From NCBI GenBank assembly GCA_021629085.1, contig JAJXRJ010000038.1:8677-20380 (forward strand): 11,704 bases of DNA. The letters run 5' to 3'. This stretch comes from Oscillospiraceae bacterium. GTDB taxonomy: Bacteria > Bacillota > Clostridia > UMGS1810. The notes below the pieces were generated by a model, which searched no databases, was not told where the DNA came from, and saw only the letters and a list, made by a program, of their open reading frames with translations. The position numbers and the translations under genes were made by a program. Below, piece after piece: positions 1 to 8,228 of this stretch. How positions within the stretch are numbered: position 1 is the stretch's first letter; every line of letters starts with the position of its first letter.

Positions 1-2
1 TG

Positions 3-218
3 TTACAATATGGGTACAATGGGCAAAATAAAGGGAGCATCCGGGAAAATATTTCATTTTCCCTAACCTATACGCTGTCTGTGCTTGCAAAGGAATATGA
101 GGCACTTAAAATCACAAAAAATAAAGCGATACTGGACAATATTATCTATTTGGGACTGCGGCAGGCTATGGACCGCGTCCTGACACAAAAGGAGAACACG
201 AATGAGAAATCCATATGA
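3..218 (+). CDS. Partial CDS, C-terminal 71 aa of a small ribbon-helix-helix-like protein
   Basis: This frame is open from the window edge to a TGA at 216-218 and has no ATG, GTG or TTG before the middle of the conserved-looking region, so the start probably lies upstream of the window. The other two forward frames stop early (TAA near 28 and near 64). The visible protein has a short beta-like stretch (NISFSL), a helix (about VLAKEYEALKI), a turn (TKNK) and a second helix (AILDNIIYLGLRQAM). That order is what ribbon-helix-helix (Arc/CopG-type) DNA-binding proteins show. It ends in a polar tail. Its last 17 bases overlap the start of the J-domain gene, and it carries that gene's ribosome binding site, so translation of the two may be coupled. 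If it is an RHH protein it could be a repressor of this operon or an antitoxin-like protein, but no partner toxin is visible. The family call rests on pattern only. Confidence 0.5.
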   Translation, partial: LQYGYNGQNKGSIRENISFSLTYTLSVLAKEYEALKITKNKAILDNIIYLGLRQAMDRVLTQKENTNEKSI

Positions 219-807
219 AGTGCTGGGCGTCAGCGAAAATGCCACAGACGAAGAAATTAAAAAAGCCTACCGGGAGCTTGTGAAAAAATACCATCCGGAT
301 AAATATGCGGGCAATCCGCTTTCGGAGCTTGCGGCGGAGAAAATGAAAGAAATCAACGAAGCCTACGATGCCATTACCAAAAATGGCGGCGCCAAACACA
401 GCTATGGCGGGACGTCTTCCGGCGGGAGCTATGGAAATGATGCGGCCATTTATGCGCGCGTGCGGCAAATGCTAAATGCCGGCGCTGTTGCGGAGGCGGA
501 AAACCTTTTAAACGGTATTTCGGTGCGCGGTGCAGAGTGGCACTATTTGATGGGGGTTGTGAGTTTAAAAAAGGGCTGGTATGACATGGCAAACCAACAC
601 TTTACCCGCGCGGTAACATTAGACCCCAACAATTTGGAGTATCGGAATGCGAAAAACAATATGAACATGCAGTCGGGCGGATACCGGCAGATGGGGAACC
701 AGGGCGGCTATCAGGCAGGCTGCACGCCGTGCGATATGTGTACGGGACTTATGTGTACGGATTGCTGCTGCGAATGTATGGGCGGCGATTTTATTCGTTG
801 CTGCTAG
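202..807 (+). CDS. J-domain (DnaJ-like) protein with TPR-like middle and cysteine-rich C-terminus
   Basis: This is a 201-aa putative Hsp70 co-chaperone, expected to stimulate DnaK ATPase through its J domain. Residues 3-60 form a complete J domain (NPYEVLGV start, helix II KKAYRELVKKY, HPD motif at 31-33, helix III AAEKMKEINEAYDAI). Residues 61-80 are a Gly/Ser-rich linker. Residues 82-153 look like two or three TPR-type helical pairs (AEAENLL, WHYLMGVVSLKKGWYDMANQHFTRAVTLDPNN). After a Gly/Gln-rich spacer, the tail holds ten cysteines (174, 177, 180, 185, 188-190, 192, 200, 201), which suggests metal binding. It lacks the DnaJ zinc finger with CxxCxGxG repeats and the substrate-binding domains, so it is not DnaJ itself. 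I recall similar J proteins ending in a CCCECMGGD-like tail from Clostridia. The ATG at 202 follows AAAAGGAG with a 7-base spacer. The TAG stop lies inside the next gene's ribosome binding site. Confidence 0.9.
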   Translation: MRNPYEVLGVSENATDEEIKKAYRELVKKYHPDKYAGNPLSELAAEKMKEINEAYDAITKNGGAKHSYGGTSSGGSYGNDAAIYARVRQMLNAGAVAEAENLLNGISVRGAEWHYLMGVVSLKKGWYDMANQHFTRAVTLDPNNLEYRNAKNNMNMQSGGYRQMGNQGGYQAGCTPCDMCTGLMCTDCCCECMGGDFIRCC

Positions 808-819
808 GAGGCGAAGGGA

Positions 820-1314
820 GTGCGGGCAAACAATCTTTCCACCGGCGCGGTGATGGCGACGGTCATTTTGGCGCTGCTGTTTGGCGCGTCCTCGTTGCCG
901 ACCGGCCGTTTTACACTGCTTGCGCTTACAACTGTGGCAAGCGCGCTAACTATCATGCGCTGCAATGTTCGCACGGCGCTCATCCAATACGTTGCGGCAG
1001 CCGTGCTGGCGTTTTTTTTGCTGCCGAATAAATTTATCGCGCTTGTATTTGCACTGTTTTTTGGAAACTATGCAATTTTAAAATTGTATATTGAACGGCT
1101 GCGCAATCTGGTTGTGGAGTGGGTGGTAAAGATTCTGTTATTCAATCTCTATTTAGCGGTTGGATATGGCCTGTGGAAGGCGTTTTTTCCTGTACTTCCC
1201 GTAGGATTTTCCGTTTGGATTGCGGCAGCTGTCGCAAATTTGGCATTTATTATATTTGATTTGGCGCTGACCTATTTGTTTCCATGGCTTGGCGCACGGC
1301 TTGGGAGGAGATGA
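820..1314 (+). CDS. Hypothetical polytopic membrane protein
   Basis: This 164-aa protein is of no family I can name. It is almost entirely hydrophobic, with about five or six candidate membrane segments (roughly residues 10-26, 31-46, 54-68, 71-89, 99-122 and 126-154). Positively charged residues fall in short loops (around RCNVR 47-51 and IERLRN 91-96) and at the C-terminus (GARLGRR). No catalytic or transport motif is visible. The start is a GTG at 820, preceded by AGGAGG at 806-811 with an 8-base spacer, 12 bases after the J-protein stop. The next ATG in frame (residue 12) is too far from that site. The gene ends 3 bases before addB and its last codons contain addB's ribosome binding site, so it is almost certainly cotranscribed with addB. 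The membrane role is inferred from composition only. A run of eight T at 1012-1019 lies within the frame. Confidence 0.8.
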   Translation: MRANNLSTGAVMATVILALLFGASSLPTGRFTLLALTTVASALTIMRCNVRTALIQYVAAAVLAFFLLPNKFIALVFALFFGNYAILKLYIERLRNLVVEWVVKILLFNLYLAVGYGLWKAFFPVLPVGFSVWIAAAVANLAFIIFDLALTYLFPWLGARLGRR

Positions 1315-1317
1315 CGC

Positions 1318-4300
1318 ATGGCGCTGACACTGGTTTACGGCCGTGCCGGCAGTGGAAAAAGCGAATACGTAAAAAGGCAGGCACTTGCGGCGCAAAAAGC
1401 AGGCAAAAAGGTCTTTGTTGTTGTGCCCGAACAGTATACCCATGCGACGGAACGCGCCTATTTGGACGATGTGTGCGGCATCAGCCCGCTTGGGCTGGAG
1501 GTGTTGTCGTTTGAGCGGCTTTCCAGGCGTGTGATGGAAGAGGTAGGCGGCCTTACTAAAAAGCATATCAACAATGTGGGCAAGGCTGTCCTTTTGTCGG
1601 GCGTACTTAAGCATGTGCCACTCTCTTACTATCAGCGGATGCGTACGCAAAAGGGGTTTATCGATGTGCTGATGGAAGCCATCAGCGAGTTTAAAAAATA
1701 CCAGGTGGAGCCTGCGGCGCTGATTTCCCAGGCGGAAAAGACGGACAACCCTGCACTTGGGCAAAAGCTTGCCGATTTGGCAACAGTGTACGAGAACTAT
1801 GAACAACGTTTACAAGACAGCGCCGCCGACATGGATGACGTGCTAGATGCGCTGGCACAGAATTTGCCGAAAACCCGCCAGTTTGAAGGCAGCATTGTCT
1901 TTTTTGACGCGTTTTCCAGCTTTATTCCACAAGAACAACAGGTCATTTTGGCACTGCTTCGCCTTTGCAGCGAGGTGGTTGTCACCCTGTGCACAGATAC
2001 AGTGCGTGCGGATGAAAAAAGCGTATATTCGCTGTTTGCGCCAACGGTCATTACGGCAAACAAGCTGAAGATGCTTTGTGAAAAGCACGGCATTGCCATG
2101 CATCCGCCGGTGTATTTGGAAGGGAATTATAAACATCCGAAAAATGGTATGCTGCAATGTATGGAGCAGTCGCTCTACCGCATGCCGCCAAGGACATTTG
2201 ATATAAACACGGGGGAAATCCAGCTTTTTTACGATTTAAATCCGTACACAGAAGTGGAAAATACGGCATCGGCGATTGTTTCGCTGGTGCGCGACGAGGG
2301 GTACCGCTATCGGGAGATTGGCGTAGTGTGCGGGGATCTACCGGCATATGCCAAAATTGTTGCGCCTGTGTTTCAAAAATATGAGATTCCCTGCTTTATT
2401 GATGAAAAGCAGGACGCGCTTTGCCACCCGTTGATTCTGTTTGTGCTGGGCGCGCTGGATATCTATACGGAAGCTTACAGCTATGAATCGGTGTTTTCGT
2501 TTTTGCGGCTGGGGTGCCTGCCGCTCTCTGACGACGAAGTGGATGCGCTGGACACCTATGCGTTAGCGGTGCGGCTCACCAAGCGTGGCTGGACAGACCC
2601 AGAAAAATGGCACTATACATTAAAAAAATACGCAAAACATAAACAGCAATCTGAAGAATTTTTGCAGACTGTCACTTTGGCGAGGGACAAGTTTTTAAAA
2701 GAGCTTCTTTGCTTTCATCAGGCAATCCGCGGGCGGCATCCTGCAAAGGAGCTCGCACGTGCGTTATATAATTATTTAACCGCGGTGGGGCTTCCCAATT
2801 GGCTGGAAGCGCGGCTGGCAGACTGGGAGCGGCAAGGCGCGCGCGCGCAAGCGCAGCAAGACGCCGAAGTGTGGAAAACCATTGTGGATGCGCTGGACGA
2901 AATTTGCCTGCATGAAGGGGAGGAGATGATTTCTCCCAGCCAATTCCGGCAGGATTTATACGCCGCGCTTTCACAATATAAAATTGGGTTAGTGCCCACT
3001 TCGCTGGATCAGGTAGCAGTGGGCAATGTGGAGCGTTCCAAGCATGGCGATATCCGTGCGCTGTTTGTGCTGGGGGTGTGCGACGGCACATTCCCGGTTC
3101 CGCGTACACCCTCAGGCGTGTTTTCAGACCGGGAGCGCGAGCTGTTAAAGCAGGAAGGGCTGGAGCTTTCTGAAACTGCAAAAACCAAAACGTTTTACAA
3201 CCGGTTTTTGGTGTATTCTTGCCTGTGTACCCCCACAAACCGGCTGTTTCTTTCCTTTCCTGTGTCTGACAGTGCACAAAAGTCCATGCGCCCGGCGTTT
3301 GTGGTCACCGCGCTCAAAACCATGTTTCCCACACTCAAAGTAAACAGCCGGCTGGATGCTTCCAAAAACAATCCGTTGTCGCAGGTGACATGTAAATTGC
3401 CAACGGCTGAGTGGCTGGCGCAAAACATTGTCCGCCATCCGGAAGAGGGCCTCATAAAAGATGTATACAGTTATTACTTGCAGCATTTTAAAGACGTAGC
3501 TGTAAGCATCCGGCGCTGCGTTTTGTTTTCGCCGCAGGCGCATAAGTTAGACGAGCGGCAGCTCTCTTTATTTTTTAAACATACGATTTATACCACAGTT
3601 TCCCGCTTGCAGGAATACCGCGGCTGCAAGTATTCTTACTTTTTAAAATACATGCTGGAGCTGTCGGAGCGCGAGGTGTTTCAGGTTGGCTTTTCCGATG
3701 TTGGCTCGTTTGTACACCGGGTGTTTGAGTCGCTGTGCACGGCGATGGAGCAAGACGGCCTGACCTTTCAAACTGTGGACGACATCTATATTGCATCGCA
3801 CATTGATGCAATGATTTTAGAATACATTGACCAGTTAAAAGCCATATCATCAGAGTTTAACAGCCGGCAGGCATATTTGGTCAGGCGGCTCAAACGCATG
3901 CTGACCCTGTGTTTTGGTGTTTTAAAGACGCATATTGCCGCTTCAAAATTTGAACCGCTCGGTTATGAGATGCGGTTTGGAGAAAACGGTGTGGGTACCA
4001 TTTCCATCCCCACCGGGCAGGGAAAGTGTGTGACTGTTACAGGGATCATTGACCGCGCAGATGCTTATGTAACGGAAAACGGCACATATGTTCGGGTAAT
4101 TGACTATAAGACAGGCAGTAAAACCTTTAAACTGGACGATATTTTCTATGGGCTGGACGTACAGCTCATGGTGTATCTGGACGCACTGGTGGAAACAAAT
4201 CCCGATTACCGGCATGGCGGCGCACTGTATTTTAAGATAGAGGATTATTTTTATAAGGCCGACACCCGCATAGACGCTGCACAGGTGGAAAAAGCCATGC

Positions 4301-4647
4301 ACTCTGCACTTAAAATGAAGGGCTTGCTGCCACTGGACAGTGCAGTGTTAGACGCCTATGACGCCGATACGCGCACCCGTGCCAAAACCGCTACATTGGA
4401 GCAGTTTGGTGCGCTGTCTAAACACTTGCGGTCGCTGCTGGGTGCGCTATGTACTGAGCTTTTGGATGGAAACATTCAAATTTCGCCATATCAGAAAAAT
4501 GGGTTTTCGCCCTGCACCTATTGCCCCTATGGGGGTGTGTGCAAATTTGACGCGGCGGACAGCCATTTTTCTTATACGGAACTGCCTGGCATCAGCGATC
4601 AGGAGATTTGGGAAAGATTGGAGGCGCAATCCGATGTGGACAAATGA
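1318..4647 (+). CDS. addB: AddB, subunit B of the ATP-dependent helicase/nuclease AddAB
   Basis: AddB pairs with AddA to bind double-strand DNA ends, unwind and trim them and load RecA. In studied AddAB complexes the AddB N-terminal half has an inactive helicase-like fold involved in Chi recognition, and its C-terminal RecB-family nuclease cuts the 5'-ended strand. Here, a Walker A motif (GRAGSGKS, residues 8-15) is followed by VVVPEQYTHATERAY, typical of AddB. The nuclease core is intact: GIIDRAD with D912 and IDYKTG with D929 and K931, then a QLMVYLDAL helix. Four cysteines fit the family's iron-sulfur clamp around the nuclease: C770 (YRGCKYSYF) and C1066, C1069, C1075 (CxxCx5C). The length of 1109 aa is slightly below the 1166 aa of Bacillus subtilis AddB. 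The ATG at 1318 follows GGGAGGAG. The end overlaps addA by 14 bases. No frameshift is seen. Confidence 0.97.
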   Translation: MALTLVYGRAGSGKSEYVKRQALAAQKAGKKVFVVVPEQYTHATERAYLDDVCGISPLGLEVLSFERLSRRVMEEVGGLTKKHINNVGKAVLLSGVLKHVPLSYYQRMRTQKGFIDVLMEAISEFKKYQVEPAALISQAEKTDNPALGQKLADLATVYENYEQRLQDSAADMDDVLDALAQNLPKTRQFEGSIVFFDAFSSFIPQEQQVILALLRLCSEVVVTLCTDTVRADEKSVYSLFAPTVITANKLKMLCEKHGIAMHPPVYLEGNYKHPKNGMLQCMEQSLYRMPPRTFDINTGEIQLFYDLNPYTEVENTASAIVSLVRDEGYRYREIGVVCGDLPAYAKIVAPVFQKYEIPCFIDEKQDALCHPLILFVLGALDIYTEAYSYESVFSFLRLGCLPLSDDEVDALDTYALAVRLTKRGWTDPEKWHYTLKKYAKHKQQSEEFLQTVTLARDKFLKELLCFHQAIRGRHPAKELARALYNYLTAVGLPNWLEARLADWERQGARAQAQQDAEVWKTIVDALDEICLHEGEEMISPSQFRQDLYAALSQYKIGLVPTSLDQVAVGNVERSKHGDIRALFVLGVCDGTFPVPRTPSGVFSDRERELLKQEGLELSETAKTKTFYNRFLVYSCLCTPTNRLFLSFPVSDSAQKSMRPAFVVTALKTMFPTLKVNSRLDASKNNPLSQVTCKLPTAEWLAQNIVRHPEEGLIKDVYSYYLQHFKDVAVSIRRCVLFSPQAHKLDERQLSLFFKHTIYTTVSRLQEYRGCKYSYFLKYMLELSEREVFQVGFSDVGSFVHRVFESLCTAMEQDGLTFQTVDDIYIASHIDAMILEYIDQLKAISSEFNSRQAYLVRRLKRMLTLCFGVLKTHIAASKFEPLGYEMRFGENGVGTISIPTGQGKCVTVTGIIDRADAYVTENGTYVRVIDYKTGSKTFKLDDIFYGLDVQLMVYLDALVETNPDYRHGGALYFKIEDYFYKADTRIDAAQVEKAMHSALKMKGLLPLDSAVLDAYDADTRTRAKTATLEQFGALSKHLRSLLGALCTELLDGNIQISPYQKNGFSPCTYCPYGGVCKFDAADSHFSYTELPGISDQEIWERLEAQSDVDK
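4620..4624 (+). promoter_or_regulatory. Ribosome binding site that fixes the addA start
   Basis: GGAGG lies within the last codons of addB, 9 bases before the ATG at 4634. It supports this start over any earlier in-frame start in the long open stretch that begins at about 4358. Confidence 0.8.
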
Positions 4648-7600
4648 ACAGCTAGATGCCATCACTGCGCCTGTGTCAAACCTTTTGGTCACGGCGGCTG
4701 CGGGTTCCGGCAAAACCGCGGTGATGGTAGAACGCATCCTGCAGCGCATTTTAAAAAAAGACGGCACAGATATTGACAAGCTTTTGATTGTGACCTATAC
4801 AAACGCCGCGGCATCCGAAATTCGGGAGCGCATTCAGATGCGGATTATGGAAGCGCAGAGCGAGATGGGGGACAATCGGCGGCTAGACCGGCAGCTTGCG
4901 CTTATCGACAACGCCTCTATTTGCACCATCCACAGTTTCTGTTTAGACATCATCCGCACCTATTACCATCTGCTGGACATTGACCCGGGGTTTCGCACCG
5001 GCGATGCGCTGGAAATTGAGCTTATGATGGCACAGGCGGCAGACGAGGTGTTGGACGCGGCGTATGAAGCAAATGACCCGGTATTTTTACAGCTGGTAGA
5101 CGCATTTACTAAACGGAATGATGACCCGCTTGCCGCAATCATCCGGCGGATGTATACGTTTTCTTGCAGTATGCCCGAGCCGGACGCATGGCTGGATATG
5201 CTTTGTGTACGCTATGAAACCGGAAATACCGCACCTTACACGGCAGCTATTTTACAAAAGGCGGCCTTTTTGGCAAAGGATGCGGCGGCCATGTATGCTG
5301 CAGCAATCCGGACGCTGCAAAAGGCAGAGCATGCAGAGGCATATATTGCATTCCTAAACGTGGAAAAGGCACAGGCAGAGGCGCTTGCGGCCCACTGCAC
5401 AAACTGGGATGAGACATACTGGAATTTATGTGCATTCGAATTTGGACGGCGCGGGCATCACCTCGTCAAAGAAATTCCGGATATCGAGGCGGTGGAGCGC
5501 GCGGACAATCTGCGCAAGGCGGCCAAGGATATCATAAAAAAAGAACTGAGCAAACTCATCTCCATGCCGGAGGCGGAAATTTGCGCCGATTTTTTGAAAA
5601 TGGCCCCACTGGTGCGGACGCTTGTGGAACTGGTAAAACTGTTCCACGGGAAATATTTAGAGATCAAAAAGAAAAAAAATGTGATTGACTTTTTGGACTA
5701 TGAGCAATTTGCCCTGCAGATTTTAAGGGATGGAACAGGCCGGAAAAGCGCGGCGGCAAAAGAAATTTCCGCGCGTTACGAAGAAATCTATGTGGATGAG
5801 TGCCAAGACTGCAATGGCGTGCAGGACCGGATTTTTTCGCTGATTTCCACAATGGATGAAGGGCATCCCAATCTTTTTATGGTGGGCGATATCAAACAGA
5901 GTATCTATAAATTTCGGGATGCGGCGCCCATGCTGTTTCTTTCAAAAATGAAAGCGTATACGCCCTACAAAAGCGGGCAGGACATCCCGTATGCCAAAAT
6001 TTTGCTCAACAAAAATTTTCGCAGCCGTAAAGAGGTGCTTTGCGGGGTCAATGCCCTGTTTTCCCAAATTATGTCTGAGACAGTGGGGGAGATGGAATAT
6101 GGCCCGGACGAATATTTAAACCCAAACGAGGATGCGCCGTATACTTGCGAAGAAGAATTTTACAAAACCATTGATGTACTGATGGTGGATTGGTCAAAAA
6201 ACATACCGGAGGAAGAAACAGAGGGTGAGCCGTCAACCAAGCTGCAGGCGGAGGCGGATGTCATTGCGCAAAAAATTGATGAAATTATAAAAAGCGGCGT
6301 GCCTGTATTTGACAAGGGGACGGGGGAGTTTCGCCCGGTGCAGTACCGCGACATCGTAATTTTGATGCGGAGCGCAAAAGCCTCCTCGGATGTCTTTTTA
6401 AGCGCATTGTCCCAAAAAGCGATTCCCGCATATTCCGACGTTTCGGACAGCTATTTTGACACGCAGGAAATTTCAACGCTGTTAAGCCTTTTAACCATTG
6501 CGATAAACCCAATGGATGACATCCATCTTGCCGCTGTTTTGCGGTCGGGCATCTTTGGGTTTTCAGACAGCGAGCTGTTTGAAATCCGGCTGTTTTTTCA
6601 AGGCGGGTTTTTGTATGACGCCATGTGCCGCTATGAATTTGAGGTACAAACGCCGCTTGCCGGTAAAATCCGGCGGTTTTTAAAGACGCTTTCCGACTAT
6701 CGGGAAAAGGTAAAAACCATGCCGGCCGATGCGTTCTTGTGGTATGTGACGGAGGATTCCGGCTATATGCGCTATTTGAGCACGCTTCCTATGGCGGAAC
6801 AAAAAAAAGCCAATGTGCGCGCGCTGTTTACCAAAGCGGCACAGTTTGAGGAAACTGACTATAAGGGTGCGTTTCACTTTGCCCGGTTTGTAGACCGCAT
6901 CAAAAGCCGCAGTGGGGATTCGGACGCGCCGGGGATTGTGGGAGAAAATGAAAATGTTGTGCGCATTATGACCATCCACAAAAGCAAGGGGCTGGAATTC
7001 CCCATTGTATTTTTGGCACAGTGCGCAAAACGGTTTAATTTTGACGATACAAAGGGCGATTTTTTACTGCACAAGTCGCTTGGGCTGGGCATTCATTACG
7101 TGGACTTAGAAAAACGGTTTTCCTATCCGCTCCTTACCAAGCTTGCTATCCGGGAAACCATGCGCTTAGAAAGCCTTTCGGAGGAAATGCGGATTTTATA
7201 TGTCGCCATGACGCGTGCGCGGGAAAAGCTGTTTTTATCTGGCGTGCTGCCAAATGCAGAAGAATCGCTTGCAGTGTTGCGCGCGAGCCTGGAGGATACG
7301 TCCAAGCATCAGCTGGAAGTGCGGATTGTTCAAAATGCAGCTTGCTATTTTGACTGGATTTTACCGGCCATTGTGCACCTTACAGGGACAGTCAAAGAGA
7401 AATCCTTTCAGATGTGCACCATGTTGCCGCCGGCTGGCACAGCCAAAAATCACTCACAGCCATCTGCGCCGCGTTTTGCGTTTGATGAAATCAAACCAGG
7501 GAGCGCATATTCATCTAATTATTCTGAGGTTTGCCGCCGGCTTGACTTTGCCTATCCTTATTTTGACAGCATTGCCGTCCCCTCAAATATCACGGTTACA

Positions 7601-8227
7601 GAAATCAAACGGATGCATGAAAATATGCAGGAGGGATATCCGCTTTATGCAAAGCCCAAAGCGGCGTCACCGGCTTTTTTGGAGGCGGATAGCAAGGATG
7701 CGGCACGGCGGGGCACAGTGATGCACTTTGTCATGCAAAAGATAGATCTAAAACATCCTGTGACGCCAGAGTCTGTAACAGCGCTTTTAGAGTCGCTTGT
7801 TGCAGATGCGTTTATCACACAGCAGGATGCGGCAATGGTGGATATTACTAAGATTTGCCATTTTTTTGAAACGCCGGTGGGCATAACGATGCGGCAGAGC
7901 GCCCAGGTGTTTCGGGAATTCCCGTTTAAAATCAAGGTGCCAGCGAACCGGGTCTTTTCAAATGTTTCGAAAACCAGTGCAGAAACGGTTGTGGTACAGG
8001 GCGCAATCGACGCTTATTTTGACGATGGGCAGGGCGGATTCGTGTTGGTTGACTATAAGACTGACCGCGTAAGAAACGGTACAGAGGAAATCCGCCGCCG
8101 GTATGAAATTCAGGTAAAGCTGTACCGTGCGGCATTAGAGCAGCTGGCTGGCCGTCCTGTTCGAAATTGCTGCCTTTATTTATTTGACACGGGCGAAACC
8201 ATACAATATGAAAAAGGGGAAGAATAA
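4634..8227 (+). CDS. addA: AddA, UvrD-type helicase and nuclease subunit of AddAB
   Basis: AddA is the ATP-driven 3'-5' helicase of AddAB and also carries a nuclease that cuts the 3'-ended strand. The 1197-aa product has all superfamily 1A helicase motifs: Q motif (NEQLDAI, 4-10), Walker A (AAAGSGKT, K27), motif Ia (VTYTNAAASEI), motif II (DECQD, 388-392), motif III (GDIKQSIYKFR, from 418), motif IV (NFRSR, 461-465), motif V (TIHKSKGLEF, around 781-790) and motif VI (VAMTRARE, 858-865). The C-terminal RecB-type nuclease has GAIDAYF with D1126 and VDYKTD with D1140 and K1142. B. subtilis AddA is 1232 aa. The frame is open a further 92 codons upstream inside addB, but that part has no AddA character. 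The ATG at 4634 gives the canonical MWTNEQ start and has GGAGG at 4620-4624. The 14-base overlap with addB suggests translational coupling. Confidence 0.97.
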   Translation: MWTNEQLDAITAPVSNLLVTAAAGSGKTAVMVERILQRILKKDGTDIDKLLIVTYTNAAASEIRERIQMRIMEAQSEMGDNRRLDRQLALIDNASICTIHSFCLDIIRTYYHLLDIDPGFRTGDALEIELMMAQAADEVLDAAYEANDPVFLQLVDAFTKRNDDPLAAIIRRMYTFSCSMPEPDAWLDMLCVRYETGNTAPYTAAILQKAAFLAKDAAAMYAAAIRTLQKAEHAEAYIAFLNVEKAQAEALAAHCTNWDETYWNLCAFEFGRRGHHLVKEIPDIEAVERADNLRKAAKDIIKKELSKLISMPEAEICADFLKMAPLVRTLVELVKLFHGKYLEIKKKKNVIDFLDYEQFALQILRDGTGRKSAAAKEISARYEEIYVDECQDCNGVQDRIFSLISTMDEGHPNLFMVGDIKQSIYKFRDAAPMLFLSKMKAYTPYKSGQDIPYAKILLNKNFRSRKEVLCGVNALFSQIMSETVGEMEYGPDEYLNPNEDAPYTCEEEFYKTIDVLMVDWSKNIPEEETEGEPSTKLQAEADVIAQKIDEIIKSGVPVFDKGTGEFRPVQYRDIVILMRSAKASSDVFLSALSQKAIPAYSDVSDSYFDTQEISTLLSLLTIAINPMDDIHLAAVLRSGIFGFSDSELFEIRLFFQGGFLYDAMCRYEFEVQTPLAGKIRRFLKTLSDYREKVKTMPADAFLWYVTEDSGYMRYLSTLPMAEQKKANVRALFTKAAQFEETDYKGAFHFARFVDRIKSRSGDSDAPGIVGENENVVRIMTIHKSKGLEFPIVFLAQCAKRFNFDDTKGDFLLHKSLGLGIHYVDLEKRFSYPLLTKLAIRETMRLESLSEEMRILYVAMTRAREKLFLSGVLPNAEESLAVLRASLEDTSKHQLEVRIVQNAACYFDWILPAIVHLTGTVKEKSFQMCTMLPPAGTAKNHSQPSAPRFAFDEIKPGSAYSSNYSEVCRRLDFAYPYFDSIAVPSNITVTEIKRMHENMQEGYPLYAKPKAASPAFLEADSKDAARRGTVMHFVMQKIDLKHPVTPESVTALLESLVADAFITQQDAAMVDITKICHFFETPVGITMRQSAQVFREFPFKIKVPANRVFSNVSKTSAETVVVQGAIDAYFDDGQGGFVLVDYKTDRVRNGTEEIRRRYEIQVKLYRAALEQLAGRPVRNCCLYLFDTGETIQYEKGEE
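8215..8220 (+). promoter_or_regulatory. Ribosome binding site that fixes the start of the small membrane protein
   Basis: AGGGGA sits in the last codons of addA, 8 bases before the ATG at 8229. An in-frame TTG at 8184 would add 15 residues but has no purine-rich site before it, so the ATG is preferred. Confidence 0.7.
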
Positions 8228-8228
8228 A

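Noticed and set aside
1012..1019. T8 run in the membrane protein gene, and A8 runs in addA near 5672 and 6801, as possible phase-variation sites.
   Set aside because: Runs of eight are expected in AT-leaning coding sequence and every frame continues intact through them.
1153..1806. Long open frame of 217 codons on the minus strand across the end of the membrane protein gene and the start of addB.
   Set aside because: It lies opposite two well-supported genes, has no plausible ribosome site and encodes a protein of shadow-like composition.
2672..3277. A 201-codon minus-strand open frame inside addB.
   Set aside because: It lies opposite the continuous, conserved AddB frame, and its Pro/Ala/Arg-rich composition is typical of antisense shadows.
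4358..4633. The addA frame is open for 92 codons before the ATG at 4634, suggesting a longer AddA or a nested gene.
   Set aside because: The stretch lies entirely within addB in another frame, and the MWTNEQ start with GGAGG before it matches the normal AddA N-terminus. The extra residues look like an out-of-frame shadow.
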